Assembly: GCF_005862235.1 (NCBI RefSeq)
Contig: NZ_VCEK01000003.1
Coordinates: forward strand, 390,480-454,479
Reading direction: 5' to 3'
Origin: Saccharomonospora piscinae
GTDB lineage: Bacteria > Actinomycetota > Actinomycetes > Mycobacteriales > Pseudonocardiaceae
Length of the DNA: 64,000 bases
Shown: piece after piece, positions 29,146 to 37,853 of the stretch
Layout of the letters: every line of letters starts with the position of its first letter
Position numbering within the stretch: position 1 is the first letter of the stretch
Made by a program: the position numbers and the translations under genes
The notes under the pieces: generated by a model
Databases searched by the model: none
The model's input: the letters and a program-made list of their open reading frames with translations, nothing else
Told to the model about the DNA's origin: nothing

Positions 29146-29725
29146 CGGCCGCCGCGCCCCGGGTGTCGTCCGGCTCACCGGCCTGCCGCACGTTCGCGAT
29201 CCGGCGGGTGAGCATGCCGACGAACGAAGGGCGGTTGGCATGCGCCTGTTCGTAAGCCAGCAACTCCTCCAGCTGAGGCTGCGACAGCGACCGCAGGCGG
29301 GCCCGGACCTGCGGCAGGGTCAGCTCGTCGTACCGGGCCAGCCCGCCGGGAGCGTCGAGCACGTCGAACTCACCCTCGGTGTGCTCGGCGGCCAGCGCCC
29401 GCTCCTCCTCGGCCCACGGGTCGGCGGCCTCCCTGTCGACCTCCGCGTTCCCGGAAGCCGCCGGAGCGTCGGCGTCGTCGCCGAGGTCCTCGTCGAAGGT
29501 CGCCCACTCCGGGCTCTCGTCGGCTCGCCGCAGCGTCGACAGCGCGTCGTCGCCCTTGATCGCCAACTCGGTGACGTGCTGCTGGACGCGCATGGACGCC
29601 TGGAGCACCTGGCTGGCCACCGTGACCGGTAGCTCGACGACCTGCCTGGGCAGCTCACGCGCCCGCTCGGCCGTGGAGACGGCCAGGCCGGCGGCGACCC
29701 GCAGCGGGAACGGGACATGTCTCAT
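29138..29725 (-). CDS. Rv1109c-like lipid-droplet-associated family protein
   Basis: Predicted 195 aa. An N-terminal helix-forming stretch ([23 protein letters not shown] and [32 protein letters not shown], about residues 5-65) is followed by a long acidic linker and a C-terminal helical domain ([26 protein letters not shown]) that ends in [12 protein letters not shown]. Gene position between xseA and ispH, and the pattern, match actinobacterial Rv1109c, annotated as lipid-droplet-associated; the function is not established. First gene of a run with xseA. Confidence 0.8.
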   Translation of the reverse strand: MRHVPFPLRVAAGLAVSTAERARELPRQVVELPVTVASQVLQASMRVQQHVTELAIKGDDALSTLRRADESPEWATFDEDLGDDADAPAASGNAEVDREAADPWAEEERALAAEHTEGEFDVLDAPGGLARYDELTLPQVRARLRSLSQPQLEELLAYEQAHANRPSFVGMLTRRIANVRQAGEPDDTRGAAAGE

Positions 29726-29841
29726 ACCGTCAAGCCTGCCGCACATCGGCCGCGCGCCCAACCCGGTCCTCCGCGAGCGTGTCGGGCGTCCCACAAGATC
29801 GGCCTGAGCGTGGGCACGACGCCCTCCCGTACCCTGGTGCC

Positions 29842-30825
29842 ATGAGTGCAGCGAGCCCCGCCCCGAACGGCAAGCGCGTCCTGCTGGCCAAGCCCCGCGG
29901 TTACTGCGCGGGTGTGGACCGGGCCGTCGTCACGGTGGAGAAGGCACTGGAGAAGTACGGTCCTCCGGTCTACGTCCGCAAGGAGATCGTGCACAACAAG
30001 CACGTCGTCGACACGCTCCGGGAACGCGGCGTCATCTTCGTCGAGGAGACCACCGAGGTACCGGAGGGTGCGCTCGTCGTGTTCTCCGCCCACGGGGTGT
30101 CACCCGCCGTGCATGCCGAGGCCGAGGAACGCAACCTGCGGACCATCGACGCGACCTGTCCGCTGGTGACCAAGGTGCATAAGGAAGTCAACCGCTTCGC
30201 GCGCGACGACTACGACATCCTGCTCATCGGACACGAGGGACACGAGGAGGTCGAGGGCACCTCCGGGGAGGCACCCGACCGGGTGCAACTGGTGGACACC
30301 GCCGACGACGTGGACACGGTCGAGGTCCGCGACCCGTCGAAGGTCGTCTGGCTGTCACAGACCACTCTCAGTGTCGACGAGACGATGGAGCGGGTCGATC
30401 AGCTCAAGGAGCGGTTCCCCGGTTTGGCGGACCCGCCCAGTGACGACATCTGCTACGCGACGTCGAACCGGCAGGTCGCGGTCAAGGCGATGGCGGCAGA
30501 GTGCGATCTCGTGCTGGTCGTGGGATCGCGGAACTCGTCGAACTCGAAGCGGCTCGTCGAGGTGGCTTTGCAGGCCGGGGCCCGCGAGGCGCATCTCGTC
30601 GACTACGCGCGCGAGGTGGACGAGTCCTGGCTGCGTGGAGCCGACACCGTCGGCGTGACCAGCGGAGCCTCCGTACCGGACGTGCTGGTGCTCGAACTGC
30701 TGGACTACCTCGCCGAACGCGGCTGGGAGGACGTTCAGGAGGTCACGACCGCCAACGAGAAGATCACCTTCGCGCTGCCGCGCGAGTTGCGCGACGGCGA
30801 GAAAACCCGCAGCGGCGTGCGCTGA
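29842..30825 (+). CDS. ispH: 4-hydroxy-3-methylbut-2-enyl diphosphate reductase
   Basis: Predicted 327 aa [4Fe-4S] enzyme making isopentenyl and dimethylallyl diphosphate in the last MEP-pathway step. The three cluster cysteines are visible: C22 ([10 protein letters not shown]), C107 ([11 protein letters not shown]) and C205 ([10 protein letters not shown]). Also [13 protein letters not shown] and [15 protein letters not shown] 29842 follows TACCCT by 6 bases, suggesting a leaderless mRNA; the in-frame start at 29779 adds unrelated residues. Homologue of Rv1110 (lytB2). Confidence 0.95.
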   Translation: MSAASPAPNGKRVLLAKPRGYCAGVDRAVVTVEKALEKYGPPVYVRKEIVHNKHVVDTLRERGVIFVEETTEVPEGALVVFSAHGVSPAVHAEAEERNLRTIDATCPLVTKVHKEVNRFARDDYDILLIGHEGHEEVEGTSGEAPDRVQLVDTADDVDTVEVRDPSKVVWLSQTTLSVDETMERVDQLKERFPGLADPPSDDICYATSNRQVAVKAMAAECDLVLVVGSRNSSNSKRLVEVALQAGAREAHLVDYAREVDESWLRGADTVGVTSGASVPDVLVLELLDYLAERGWEDVQEVTTANEKITFALPRELRDGEKTRSGVR

Positions 30826-30861
30826 CGCCCGCGCGCTGACAGTCGGTCACCGCCGGTTTCG

Positions 30862-31974
30862 TCACCGCCGGTCGTCGTCCCACGGCCGCTCGGGCCGGGG
30901 CCGGTTGCCGCCCCCAGGGCGGCCACCACGGGGCGGTTCGGCGCCGGGGCCGCCGCGCCTCGGTCCTCCGGGCTGCCTGCCCCGGGGCGGTTCGTCGGGC
31001 CTCGGCGGTGGCGGAACCCGGCGTCCCCTCCCACCAGGCGGCTGTGCGCGGCCGTCGCCACGGCGGCGAGGATCGCCCTGTGCGGGTGGGGGAGCGGGGC
31101 GTTTCTTCGGTGGCGGCTCGCCGTCCCGGGCGACGCGCCCTTTCTCGCCCGGCTCCGGACGCTCGCGCTGCGGTGGACGCGGCGGCCGTGGCTGCCGCGG
31201 AGGCGGTGCGTCGGCGCCCTTGGTCCTGGCCTCGGGCGGGGTGTCGGGTGTGCTGGGCCGCCGCTTCCGTGGTGCTTCCTTGCGCGCCGAGTCCTCCCGC
31301 GCCGCGGACCCGGGACGGCGCGGCTTGCGGTCCCGGTCGTCCCTGGGCCTGTCCTCCTGCCGGGAGCCTGTGGCGGGCCTGGCGTCGTCGGCGCCACCGG
31401 CGCCACCAGCGTCGTCGGCGTCGTCGGCGGCGCCGGAATCGTCGGGCTCGCCCTTGCTCCGGCGAGTGCGCGCCGCGTCCGGATCGCGTTGTTTCATCAT
31501 CCGCAGTGCCCCCAGCGCCACCGTGGCCGCTGTGGTGCCCGCCATGAACGGGAAGCTGTTGATCAGCGGGGTGCCGATGGCCAGCGCCTTCGACAGCATG
31601 TCGCTGCCTTCGGGCAGGCCCGAGGCCGTGAGCACGACGAGCGGAACCGCCAGTGCCATCGCCAGCGGTGGCTGCACCATCGGGCCGAACAGGCTCCTGC
31701 GCCGCACCGCGAGGACGGCGCCCACCGAACCCACGACGTAGCAGCCGTGGAAGATCACGAAGAAGCTGTCGGTGACGGCCTGGTCGACGAACGCGCCGAT
31801 GAGCGTGAGGCCGAACCCGAGGATCGCGGCGGCCCACCAGGGGATGCCGCGACGTGAGTTCAGCACGGAGCGCTCGGACCACGCGGGCACCGCGGCCTTC
31901 TTCGCGGCGTCCTTCTCGGTGTCCTTGGCGTCGTCGCTCACCGCGTCACGCCTGCGGTCACGAATTGCGGTCAC
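30862..31974 (-). CDS. Membrane protein with long Arg/Pro/Gly-rich tail (DUF6542, Rv1111c-like)
   Basis: Predicted 370 aa. After a charged N-terminus, four hydrophobic helices lie at about residues 44-165 (WWAAAILGFGLTLIGAFVDQ, FFVIFHGCYVVGSVGAVLAV, then two more). Residues 170-370 are low complexity, rich in Arg, Pro, Gly and Asp, and predicted disordered. The membrane part corresponds to DUF6542; position after ispH matches Rv1111c. The start is uncertain: GTG 31974 or an in-frame GTG 36 bases later. No function known. Confidence 0.8.
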   Translation of the reverse strand: MTAIRDRRRDAVSDDAKDTEKDAAKKAAVPAWSERSVLNSRRGIPWWAAAILGFGLTLIGAFVDQAVTDSFFVIFHGCYVVGSVGAVLAVRRRSLFGPMVQPPLAMALAVPLVVLTASGLPEGSDMLSKALAIGTPLINSFPFMAGTTAATVALGALRMMKQRDPDAARTRRSKGEPDDSGAADDADDAGGAGGADDARPATGSRQEDRPRDDRDRKPRRPGSAAREDSARKEAPRKRRPSTPDTPPEARTKGADAPPPRQPRPPRPPQRERPEPGEKGRVARDGEPPPKKRPAPPPAQGDPRRRGDGRAQPPGGRGRRVPPPPRPDEPPRGRQPGGPRRGGPGAEPPRGGRPGGGNRPRPERPWDDDRR

Positions 31975-32109
31975 GAGGCAACACCGTATCCCGTGCGGCC
32001 CCGCCGCAGGTGACGTGTCCGGGCGACCGCGATCCGGTCGGGTGGTGGTGTGACGGACGGCACGAAGACCATGATCTGTGACCTTATCGCTGTTCCGGGC
32101 ATCGGCGGG

Positions 32110-33027
32110 TCAGGTCGCCGACATCTCGTCGGTTCTGCGGACCTCGGGTACCGGGGACGGACTGGCCGCCGCGTCGGTCAGAGGGGCGACCTGGGCGCGG
32201 AAACTGTCGAGGGCTTCGAGTTCCCGGCGGCGGGCGGACAGAAAGCGCTGGAGGTGGGTGCTCGACAGATTGACCGCCTCCACCGCGTTGCCCGCCGCCC
32301 GGTGCGCGGCGGCGGCCTGCGACCTCACCCGCTCGACGTCGTCGACCAGTGTGCGTTCCGTCGCGGCGAACAGGGCGGCGGACGCGACGACGGCGAACCC
32401 GGTCGGCCCGCACAGAAAGATCCGGCGGTCCAGCAGCCAGCGCAGCAGCTCCGGATCGGTGTCGAGCGCCGCCACCACGGCGGCGTCGGACGGTACGAAC
32501 ATCACCGTGCCGTAGATGGCGTCGGCCCAGCGCTGGTAGTTCTTGCCCGACAGCTCCGCCGCGCGTGAGCGCAGGTTGCGCACGTGGACCCGCAGCGCGT
32601 CGAGTCGTTCCTCGGCATCGTCGGTCTCCACGGCCTCGGCCCAGCAGGCGAGGCTCGCCTTGGCGTCCACCGGCACACTCCGGCCCCCACCGACGGTGAG
32701 GACGAGGTCCGGTTTGGCCGCCCCGCCACCCGCCACATCGGTCTGGACCGTGAAGTGCAGACCCTCGCGGAGTCCGAGTGCCCTCGCGGTCTCCACCAGT
32801 ACCTGCTCGCCGAGTTCGCCGCGCCCGCTGATGGAGGCGAACGCGACCTCGTAGCGACGCAACGCGGCCTGCTGGGCGTCCACTTTGGTGCGCTCGGCCT
32901 CCACCTGCCTCGCCGCGCGGTCCGCCCGGCGCACTCCGTCCTGGTAGAGCCGCCACAGCAGCACCGCCGCGAGCGCCAGCAGCACCGCGACCACGACGGC
33001 CGCGGTGGCGACGATCGTCGAACCCAC
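32110..33027 (-). CDS. rmuC: RmuC family DNA recombination protein
   Basis: Predicted 305 aa. One N-terminal transmembrane helix (residues about 3-24), a coiled coil to about 55, then the RmuC nuclease-like domain with KPDLVLTVGGGRSVPVDAKASL (a PD-(D/E)xK-type D..DAK core) and IYGTVMFVPSDAAVVAAL. RmuC limits inversions at short inverted repeats; it is shorter than E. coli RmuC (475 aa) but has the full core. GTG 33027 has GGGGGAGA 5 bases upstream. Divergent from sbcD with an SOS box between them. Confidence 0.9.
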   Translation of the reverse strand: MGSTIVATAAVVVAVLLALAAVLLWRLYQDGVRRADRAARQVEAERTKVDAQQAALRRYEVAFASISGRGELGEQVLVETARALGLREGLHFTVQTDVAGGGAAKPDLVLTVGGGRSVPVDAKASLACWAEAVETDDAEERLDALRVHVRNLRSRAAELSGKNYQRWADAIYGTVMFVPSDAAVVAALDTDPELLRWLLDRRIFLCGPTGFAVVASAALFAATERTLVDDVERVRSQAAAAHRAAGNAVEAVNLSSTHLQRFLSARRRELEALDSFRAQVAPLTDAAASPSPVPEVRRTDEMSAT

Positions 33028-33159
33028 GTGTCTCCCCCGTCCTTGCTCCGCTCGGGAACCCGGCATTCCCTCAGGACGCCGCACCCGGGTGTGGTGGTTG
33101 CCTTGTGTCGTTCTCGCCTCATCATGGCGCAGTCGGGGCCCAGCATGGCCGGTCAGACG

Positions 33160-33179
33160 ACTCGAACACACGTTCGAGT
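33160..33179. promoter_or_regulatory. LexA-type SOS box before sbcD
   Basis: ACTCGAAC-ACAC-GTTCGAGT is a perfect 8+4+8 palindrome and contains TCGAAC-N4-GTTCGA, the LexA site established for mycobacteria and other actinobacteria. It lies 56 bases upstream of the sbcD start and 133 bases upstream of the divergent rmuC start. Confidence 0.88.
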
Positions 33180-33234
33180 GACACGCCGGGGATTTGTGCG
33201 TGGTTTCGTCGGCCCCGGGTCCTAGCTTGGCGGC

Positions 33235-34398
33235 GTGCGACTGCTCCATACCTCCGACTGGCACGTGGGACGCACGTTCCACGGCGCCGACCTGCTCGCC
33301 GACCAGGACGCGGTCCTCGCGCACCTGGCCGAACTGGTGGAACGGCTGGCCGTCGACGTCGTTCTCGTGTCCGGCGACGTCTACGACCGCGCGGTGCCGT
33401 CCGCGGAGGCGGTCCGGGTGGCGACGGCGGCGCTGCGCAGGCTCAGGGAGGCCGGGGCGCAACTCGTGATCACCTCGGGCAACCACGATTCGGCGGCGCG
33501 GCTCGGCGCGTTCGCGGAGTTCGCCGAGGCGGGTGGTCTGCACCTGCGGACGACGGTCGACGCGCTCGATCGGCCGGTGCTGCTCGACGACGAGCACGGG
33601 CCCGTGGCGCTGTACGGCATCCCCTACCTCGAACCCGATCCGGCGCGGCTGGCGCTCGGCGTCCCCGAAGCACGCGGGCACACGGGAGTGCTGACCGAGG
33701 CGATGCGGCGGATCAGGCAGGACCTCGCCGGACGTGCCGCGGGCACCCGTTCCGTGGTGCTGGCGCACGCGTTCGTGACGGGGGGAGCCGGAAGCGAGTC
33801 CGAACGCACCATCGCGGTCGGCGGGATGGAGCAGGTCCCCGGATCCGTGTTCGACGGCGTGGACTACGTCGCGCTCGGACACCTGCACGGCCCGCAGACA
33901 CTGGCGGAGCACCTGCGTTACTCGGGAAGCCCGGTGGCGTACTCGTTCTCCGAAACCGCCCGCAAGGCGGTGTGGCTCGTGGACCTCGACGCGAACGGGT
34001 TCGCCGGCGCCGAGCGCGCCGAGCTTCCCGTGCCGCGCGCACTGGCGACCGTGCGGGACAGGCTGGAGTCGTTGCTGGAGGACCCGGCGCACGAGTCCCT
34101 GCGCGAGTGCTATCTCTCGGTGACGCTCACCGACCCGGTGCGCCCGCTCGACGCGATGCGGCGGGTCCGTTCCAGGTTCCCCCACGCGGTGCATCTCGAC
34201 TGGCAGCCCGACGGGGGTGGCGACCGGCCGCTGCGGTACGCGGACGCGGTGCGAGGGCGGACCGATCTGGAGATCGCCGAGACCTTCCTCGCCGACTGCC
34301 GGGGCGACGAGCCAGGGCGGCGTGAGCGCGAGCTGCTGGTCGCGGCGCTGGAGACCGCGGGAAGGGCGAACTCGGACCGGAAGGACACCACGCGATGA
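33235..34398 (+). CDS. sbcD: Exonuclease SbcCD subunit D
   Basis: Predicted 387 aa Mre11-type nuclease acting with SbcC on hairpins and double-strand ends. Metallophosphoesterase motifs: HTSDWHVGRTF, VVLVSGDVYDRAVPS, ITSGNHDSAARL, VLAHAFVTGG and YVALGHLHGPQ, the full set for two Mn2+ ions. GTG 33235 opens the first motif and lies 6 bases after TAGCTT, a likely -10 box, so the mRNA may be leaderless. Its stop overlaps the sbcC start (ATGA). An SOS box lies upstream. Confidence 0.95.
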   Translation: MRLLHTSDWHVGRTFHGADLLADQDAVLAHLAELVERLAVDVVLVSGDVYDRAVPSAEAVRVATAALRRLREAGAQLVITSGNHDSAARLGAFAEFAEAGGLHLRTTVDALDRPVLLDDEHGPVALYGIPYLEPDPARLALGVPEARGHTGVLTEAMRRIRQDLAGRAAGTRSVVLAHAFVTGGAGSESERTIAVGGMEQVPGSVFDGVDYVALGHLHGPQTLAEHLRYSGSPVAYSFSETARKAVWLVDLDANGFAGAERAELPVPRALATVRDRLESLLEDPAHESLRECYLSVTLTDPVRPLDAMRRVRSRFPHAVHLDWQPDGGGDRPLRYADAVRGRTDLEIAETFLADCRGDEPGRRERELLVAALETAGRANSDRKDTTR

Positions 34399-37364
34399 GA
34401 CTGCACCGGCTGGAGGTGTGCGCGTTCGGCCCCTACGCGGGACGCGAGGTCGTCGACTTCGACGTCCTCGGCGCCGACGGGCTGTTCCTGCTGCACGGTG
34501 ACACGGGAGCGGGCAAGACCACGTTGCTCGACGCGGTGGCGTTCGCGCTGTTCGGTTCCGTGCCCGGTGCCAGGGGGCAGGTGAAGCGGCTGCGGTGCGA
34601 CCTCGCTGAGGCCGACGTCCACACGGAGGTGGTGCTGGAGCTGACCATCCAGTCCCACCGGTTGCGCGTCGTGCGCAGCCCGGAGTACGAGCGGCCCAAA
34701 CGTCGTGGCGAGGGCGTCACCACCCAGCAGGCCAAGGCGTCGCTGACCTGGCTCACCCCGCCCCCCGAGGGGGGCACCGCGGAGGCGGTGACGCGCATCG
34801 ACGAGGTGGGCAGGGTCGTGGAACGGCTGCTGGGCATGAACGCGCAGCAGTTCTTCCAGGTTGTCCTGCTGCCCCAGGGCGAGTTCGCCCGTTTCCTGCG
34901 GGCCGACACCACCGAGCGGGAGAAGCTGCTGGAACGGCTGTTCGGCACCGAACGGTTCGCCGTGGCGGAGCAGTGGTTCCGCGAGGAGCGCCTCGCCAGG
35001 AAGACGGAGCTCGACCGGCAGCGGGCCGACGCCCGCGACTGGCAGACCCGGCTCGCCCAGGCCGCCGCGGTGGAGCCGCCCGAGGAGCCTGACCGCGAGT
35101 GGGTGTCACGGCTGCGGCAGAGCGCGGACGCCGGCATCGCCGCGGCGCGGGACGACGAGCGGAGCGCGCGAGCCGCGTGGGAGGACGCGCAGGCCGTGGT
35201 CCGCGAGCGCGAGGTGGCGGCCGAGCGGGTGCGGCGGGTGCGGTCGGCGCGGGCGCGGCTCGCGGAGCTGGAGCGGACAGCGGCCGAACGGAGCCGGTGG
35301 GCCGACGAACTGGAGGCCGCCCGCCGGGCGGTGGCGGTGTCCGAACTCGCGGCCGGGGCCAGGGCGAGCGAGGGTGGTCTCGCGCAGGCCGTGGCCGAGG
35401 AGTCCGAGGCCGAAGGGGTGTGCGCCACGCTGGGCCTGCGCGAACTCGACGTCCTCGACGTTGAGGTCTCCGGGCTGCGGGACCGGGCGGGTGCGCTTCG
35501 CGAGGAGGCGGGCGGGCTCGCCGGGCTCGTCGAGCAGGCGCGGCGTCAGGACGCCGATCTCACCCGGATCGCGGCGCTCGACGAGTCCGCGACCTACGAC
35601 CGCGAGCGGGTCGCCGTGCTCCGCTCCAAGCTCGACGGGCTGCCCGAACGGGTCGCGGAGCTGACCCGTGAGCGGGAACGGGCGGTCGAGGCGGAAGCGA
35701 AGCTCGACGGAATTGCGGCCAGGGAGGCCGAGCTGGTCGAGCTGCTCGCCGACGCGGAGGCGTTGCCGGAACTCGGCCGGAGCGTGGACGCCGCGGTCGC
35801 CGCCGAGAACGCCGCCGAGGCCGACCGGCTCGCCGCGAAGGAGACGCTGCTCGACCTCCGAGGGCGCAGACTGGCGGGGATGGCGGCGGAGCTCGCGGCC
35901 CGGCTCGATGAGGGCGATCCGTGCCCGGTGTGCGGGTCCGCGTCGCACCCGGCTCCCGCGATCGCCACCGCTGACGCCGTCGGCGAGGAGGCGGAGCGGG
36001 CCGCCGCCGAGCGGGAGACGGAGGCGGAACGGGTGTGCGAGCGCGCTCGCGCAGCCTGCTTCGAGGCGCGGCAGAAGCGCGACGCGGCAGCGCGGCGGGT
36101 CGGCGATCGCAGCGCGGCCGAGCTCGCCGGGGAACTGTCGGGCGTGCGCGACGAGCGGGCCACGCTCGCTGAACACGCGGGCAGGTCGGCGGCGCTCGCG
36201 GCCTCGGTGCGGGCGGCCACCGAGGAAGAGAAGAGCCTCCGGGCCGACCGGGACTCCCTCGAGCGATCGCTCGGCGAGAGTCAGACCGAGCGCGCCCTGC
36301 TCGCCGAGCGCGTGGACGATCGGGCGCGGCAACTCGACGAGGCACGGGGGGAGTTCCCCGACGTCGCGGCACGTCGCGACCACCTGCTCACCCTCGGGCG
36401 GGCGCTCGACCGGCTCGCCGAGGCGCGCACGGCGGTGAGCACCGCACGGCGGGAGCGCGACGAGCGGCACCACTCGCTCGCCGACGCGGCCCGGCGCGCC
36501 GGTTTCTCCACCACCGACGATGCGCTGGGCGCCGTGCGCTCGGCCGAGCGAGTCGATGAGCTGAAACACCTGATCAGTGAGGCGGACACGGAGGCAGCGG
36601 CCGCGCGGGGCGTGCTGGCCGAACCCGAGCTGAGCGGCGTCTGTCCGGACGACGAGGTGGACGTCAGCGCGGCGGAGCAGGAGGCTCACCGCGCACGGGA
36701 GGCCACGGATGCGGCGGTGGCCGCCCTGCACGCGGCCGAGCGCACCGCCCGTGAGGTCACGGAGCTGGGGCAAAGCCTCGAGGCCGCGCTCGACGCGCTG
36801 GTGCCCGTCGAGCGGGAGTACGCCGAACTGGACGCGCTCACCGACGTCGTCAACGGCAGGGGGCAGAACGCGCGCCGGATGTCCCTGCGCTCCTACGTGC
36901 TCGCCGCGCGGTTGGAGGAGGTCGCGCTCGCGGCCACTGCCCGGCTGCGGTCGATGAGCCAGGGCCGCTACTCGTTCGTCCACTCCGACGCGGCCGGAAG
37001 CCGCGGCACGCGGGGTGGGCTGGGGCTCGACGTGCTCGACGACTATTCGGGCATGGTGCGTCCCGCGAAGACCCTCTCGGGAGGCGAGTCGTTCCTCGCC
37101 TCGCTCGCACTGGCGCTGGGGCTCGCCGACGTCGTGGCGGCCGAGACCGGCGGGGCGTTGCTCGACACGCTGTTCGTGGACGAGGGTTTCGGCACGCTCG
37201 ACGGCGAGACGCTCGACGTGGTGATGGGTGTGCTGGACGAGCTGCGGGCGGGCGGCCGGGTGGTCGGCCTGGTCTCCCACGTCGAGGAGTTGCGGCAGCG
37301 CATCCCTACCCGGCTGCGCGTGCGCAAGTCACGCACGGGATCGACCCTGCTCGTCGGTGGGTGA
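34395..37364 (+). CDS. sbcC: Exonuclease SbcCD subunit C (Rad50-type ATPase)
   Basis: Predicted 989 aa SMC/Rad50-like ATPase. Walker A LLHGDTGAGKTTLLDA near residues 32-47, long coiled coils around a central zinc hook C510-P-V-C513, and C-terminal ABC signature KTLSGGESFLASLALALGLAD with Walker B LDTLFVDEGFGTLD. The hook lies almost exactly mid-protein, as expected. Overlaps sbcD by 4 bases and the convergent ogt gene by 36 bases at its 3' end. Confidence 0.95.
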   Translation: MRLHRLEVCAFGPYAGREVVDFDVLGADGLFLLHGDTGAGKTTLLDAVAFALFGSVPGARGQVKRLRCDLAEADVHTEVVLELTIQSHRLRVVRSPEYERPKRRGEGVTTQQAKASLTWLTPPPEGGTAEAVTRIDEVGRVVERLLGMNAQQFFQVVLLPQGEFARFLRADTTEREKLLERLFGTERFAVAEQWFREERLARKTELDRQRADARDWQTRLAQAAAVEPPEEPDREWVSRLRQSADAGIAAARDDERSARAAWEDAQAVVREREVAAERVRRVRSARARLAELERTAAERSRWADELEAARRAVAVSELAAGARASEGGLAQAVAEESEAEGVCATLGLRELDVLDVEVSGLRDRAGALREEAGGLAGLVEQARRQDADLTRIAALDESATYDRERVAVLRSKLDGLPERVAELTRERERAVEAEAKLDGIAAREAELVELLADAEALPELGRSVDAAVAAENAAEADRLAAKETLLDLRGRRLAGMAAELAARLDEGDPCPVCGSASHPAPAIATADAVGEEAERAAAERETEAERVCERARAACFEARQKRDAAARRVGDRSAAELAGELSGVRDERATLAEHAGRSAALAASVRAATEEEKSLRADRDSLERSLGESQTERALLAERVDDRARQLDEARGEFPDVAARRDHLLTLGRALDRLAEARTAVSTARRERDERHHSLADAARRAGFSTTDDALGAVRSAERVDELKHLISEADTEAAAARGVLAEPELSGVCPDDEVDVSAAEQEAHRAREATDAAVAALHAAERTAREVTELGQSLEAALDALVPVEREYAELDALTDVVNGRGQNARRMSLRSYVLAARLEEVALAATARLRSMSQGRYSFVHSDAAGSRGTRGGLGLDVLDDYSGMVRPAKTLSGGESFLASLALALGLADVVAAETGGALLDTLFVDEGFGTLDGETLDVVMGVLDELRAGGRVVGLVSHVEELRQRIPTRLRVRKSRTGSTLLVGG

Positions 37365-37853
37365 CTCGTGGGCCAGCAGCGCGCGCTTGACGTCGAGTCC
37401 CCACCGGAAGCCGCCGAGCGTGCCGTCGGTGCGCAGCACCCGGTGGCAGGGGACGAACAGGGCGGCGGCATTGCGCGCGCACGCCGACGCGGCGGCCCGC
37501 ACGGCGGCGGGCCGTCCGGCGAGCGCGGCGAACTCGGTGTAGGTCACCGGGCTGTTCGCGGGCACGGTGCGCAACACCTCCCAGGCGTGCTGGAGGAACG
37601 CCCCGGACCGTTGCCGCACCGGGATCTCCTCGATCGCGGCCAGGTCGCCGTCGTGGTACTTCCGCACGGCGGCCGTGACCGGGCCGAGGTCGGTGAACCG
37701 GCGCGGTGCGCCGGGCCGCAACCCGGGGGAGACCACGGCGGTGAGCGCGGCGAGCTCGGCCGTCCAGCCGGAGGCCAGCACGGCGCCGTCGTCGTCGACG
37801 AGTGCGGTGAACGGCCCGATCGGTGTGTCGAGTGTGGACCAGGAGGCGGTCAT
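37329..37853 (-). CDS. ogt: Methylated-DNA--protein-cysteine methyltransferase
   Basis: Predicted 174 aa suicide repair protein removing O6-alkyl groups from guanine. The active-site motif FVPCHRVL places the acceptor cysteine at C136; TYTEFAALAGRPAAVRAAASACARN is the DNA-binding recognition segment (Arg-containing helix, residues about 104-128), and GGFRWGLDVKRALL closes the domain. Its ATG overlaps the ada-alkA stop (ATGA), so the two repair genes are coupled. The last 36 bases overlap the end of sbcC on the opposite strand. Confidence 0.94.
   Translation of the reverse strand: MTASWSTLDTPIGPFTALVDDDGAVLASGWTAELAALTAVVSPGLRPGAPRRFTDLGPVTAAVRKYHDGDLAAIEEIPVRQRSGAFLQHAWEVLRTVPANSPVTYTEFAALAGRPAAVRAAASACARNAAALFVPCHRVLRTDGTLGGFRWGLDVKRALLAHESPTDEQGRSRA

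Noticed and set aside
31008-31547. Plus-strand frames over the DUF6542 tail
   Set aside because: Antisense of a repetitive Arg/Pro/Gly tail; compositional artefacts.
35106-37280. A 724-codon minus-strand frame over sbcC
   Set aside because: Antisense shadow of SbcC, whose Walker and zinc-hook motifs are intact.
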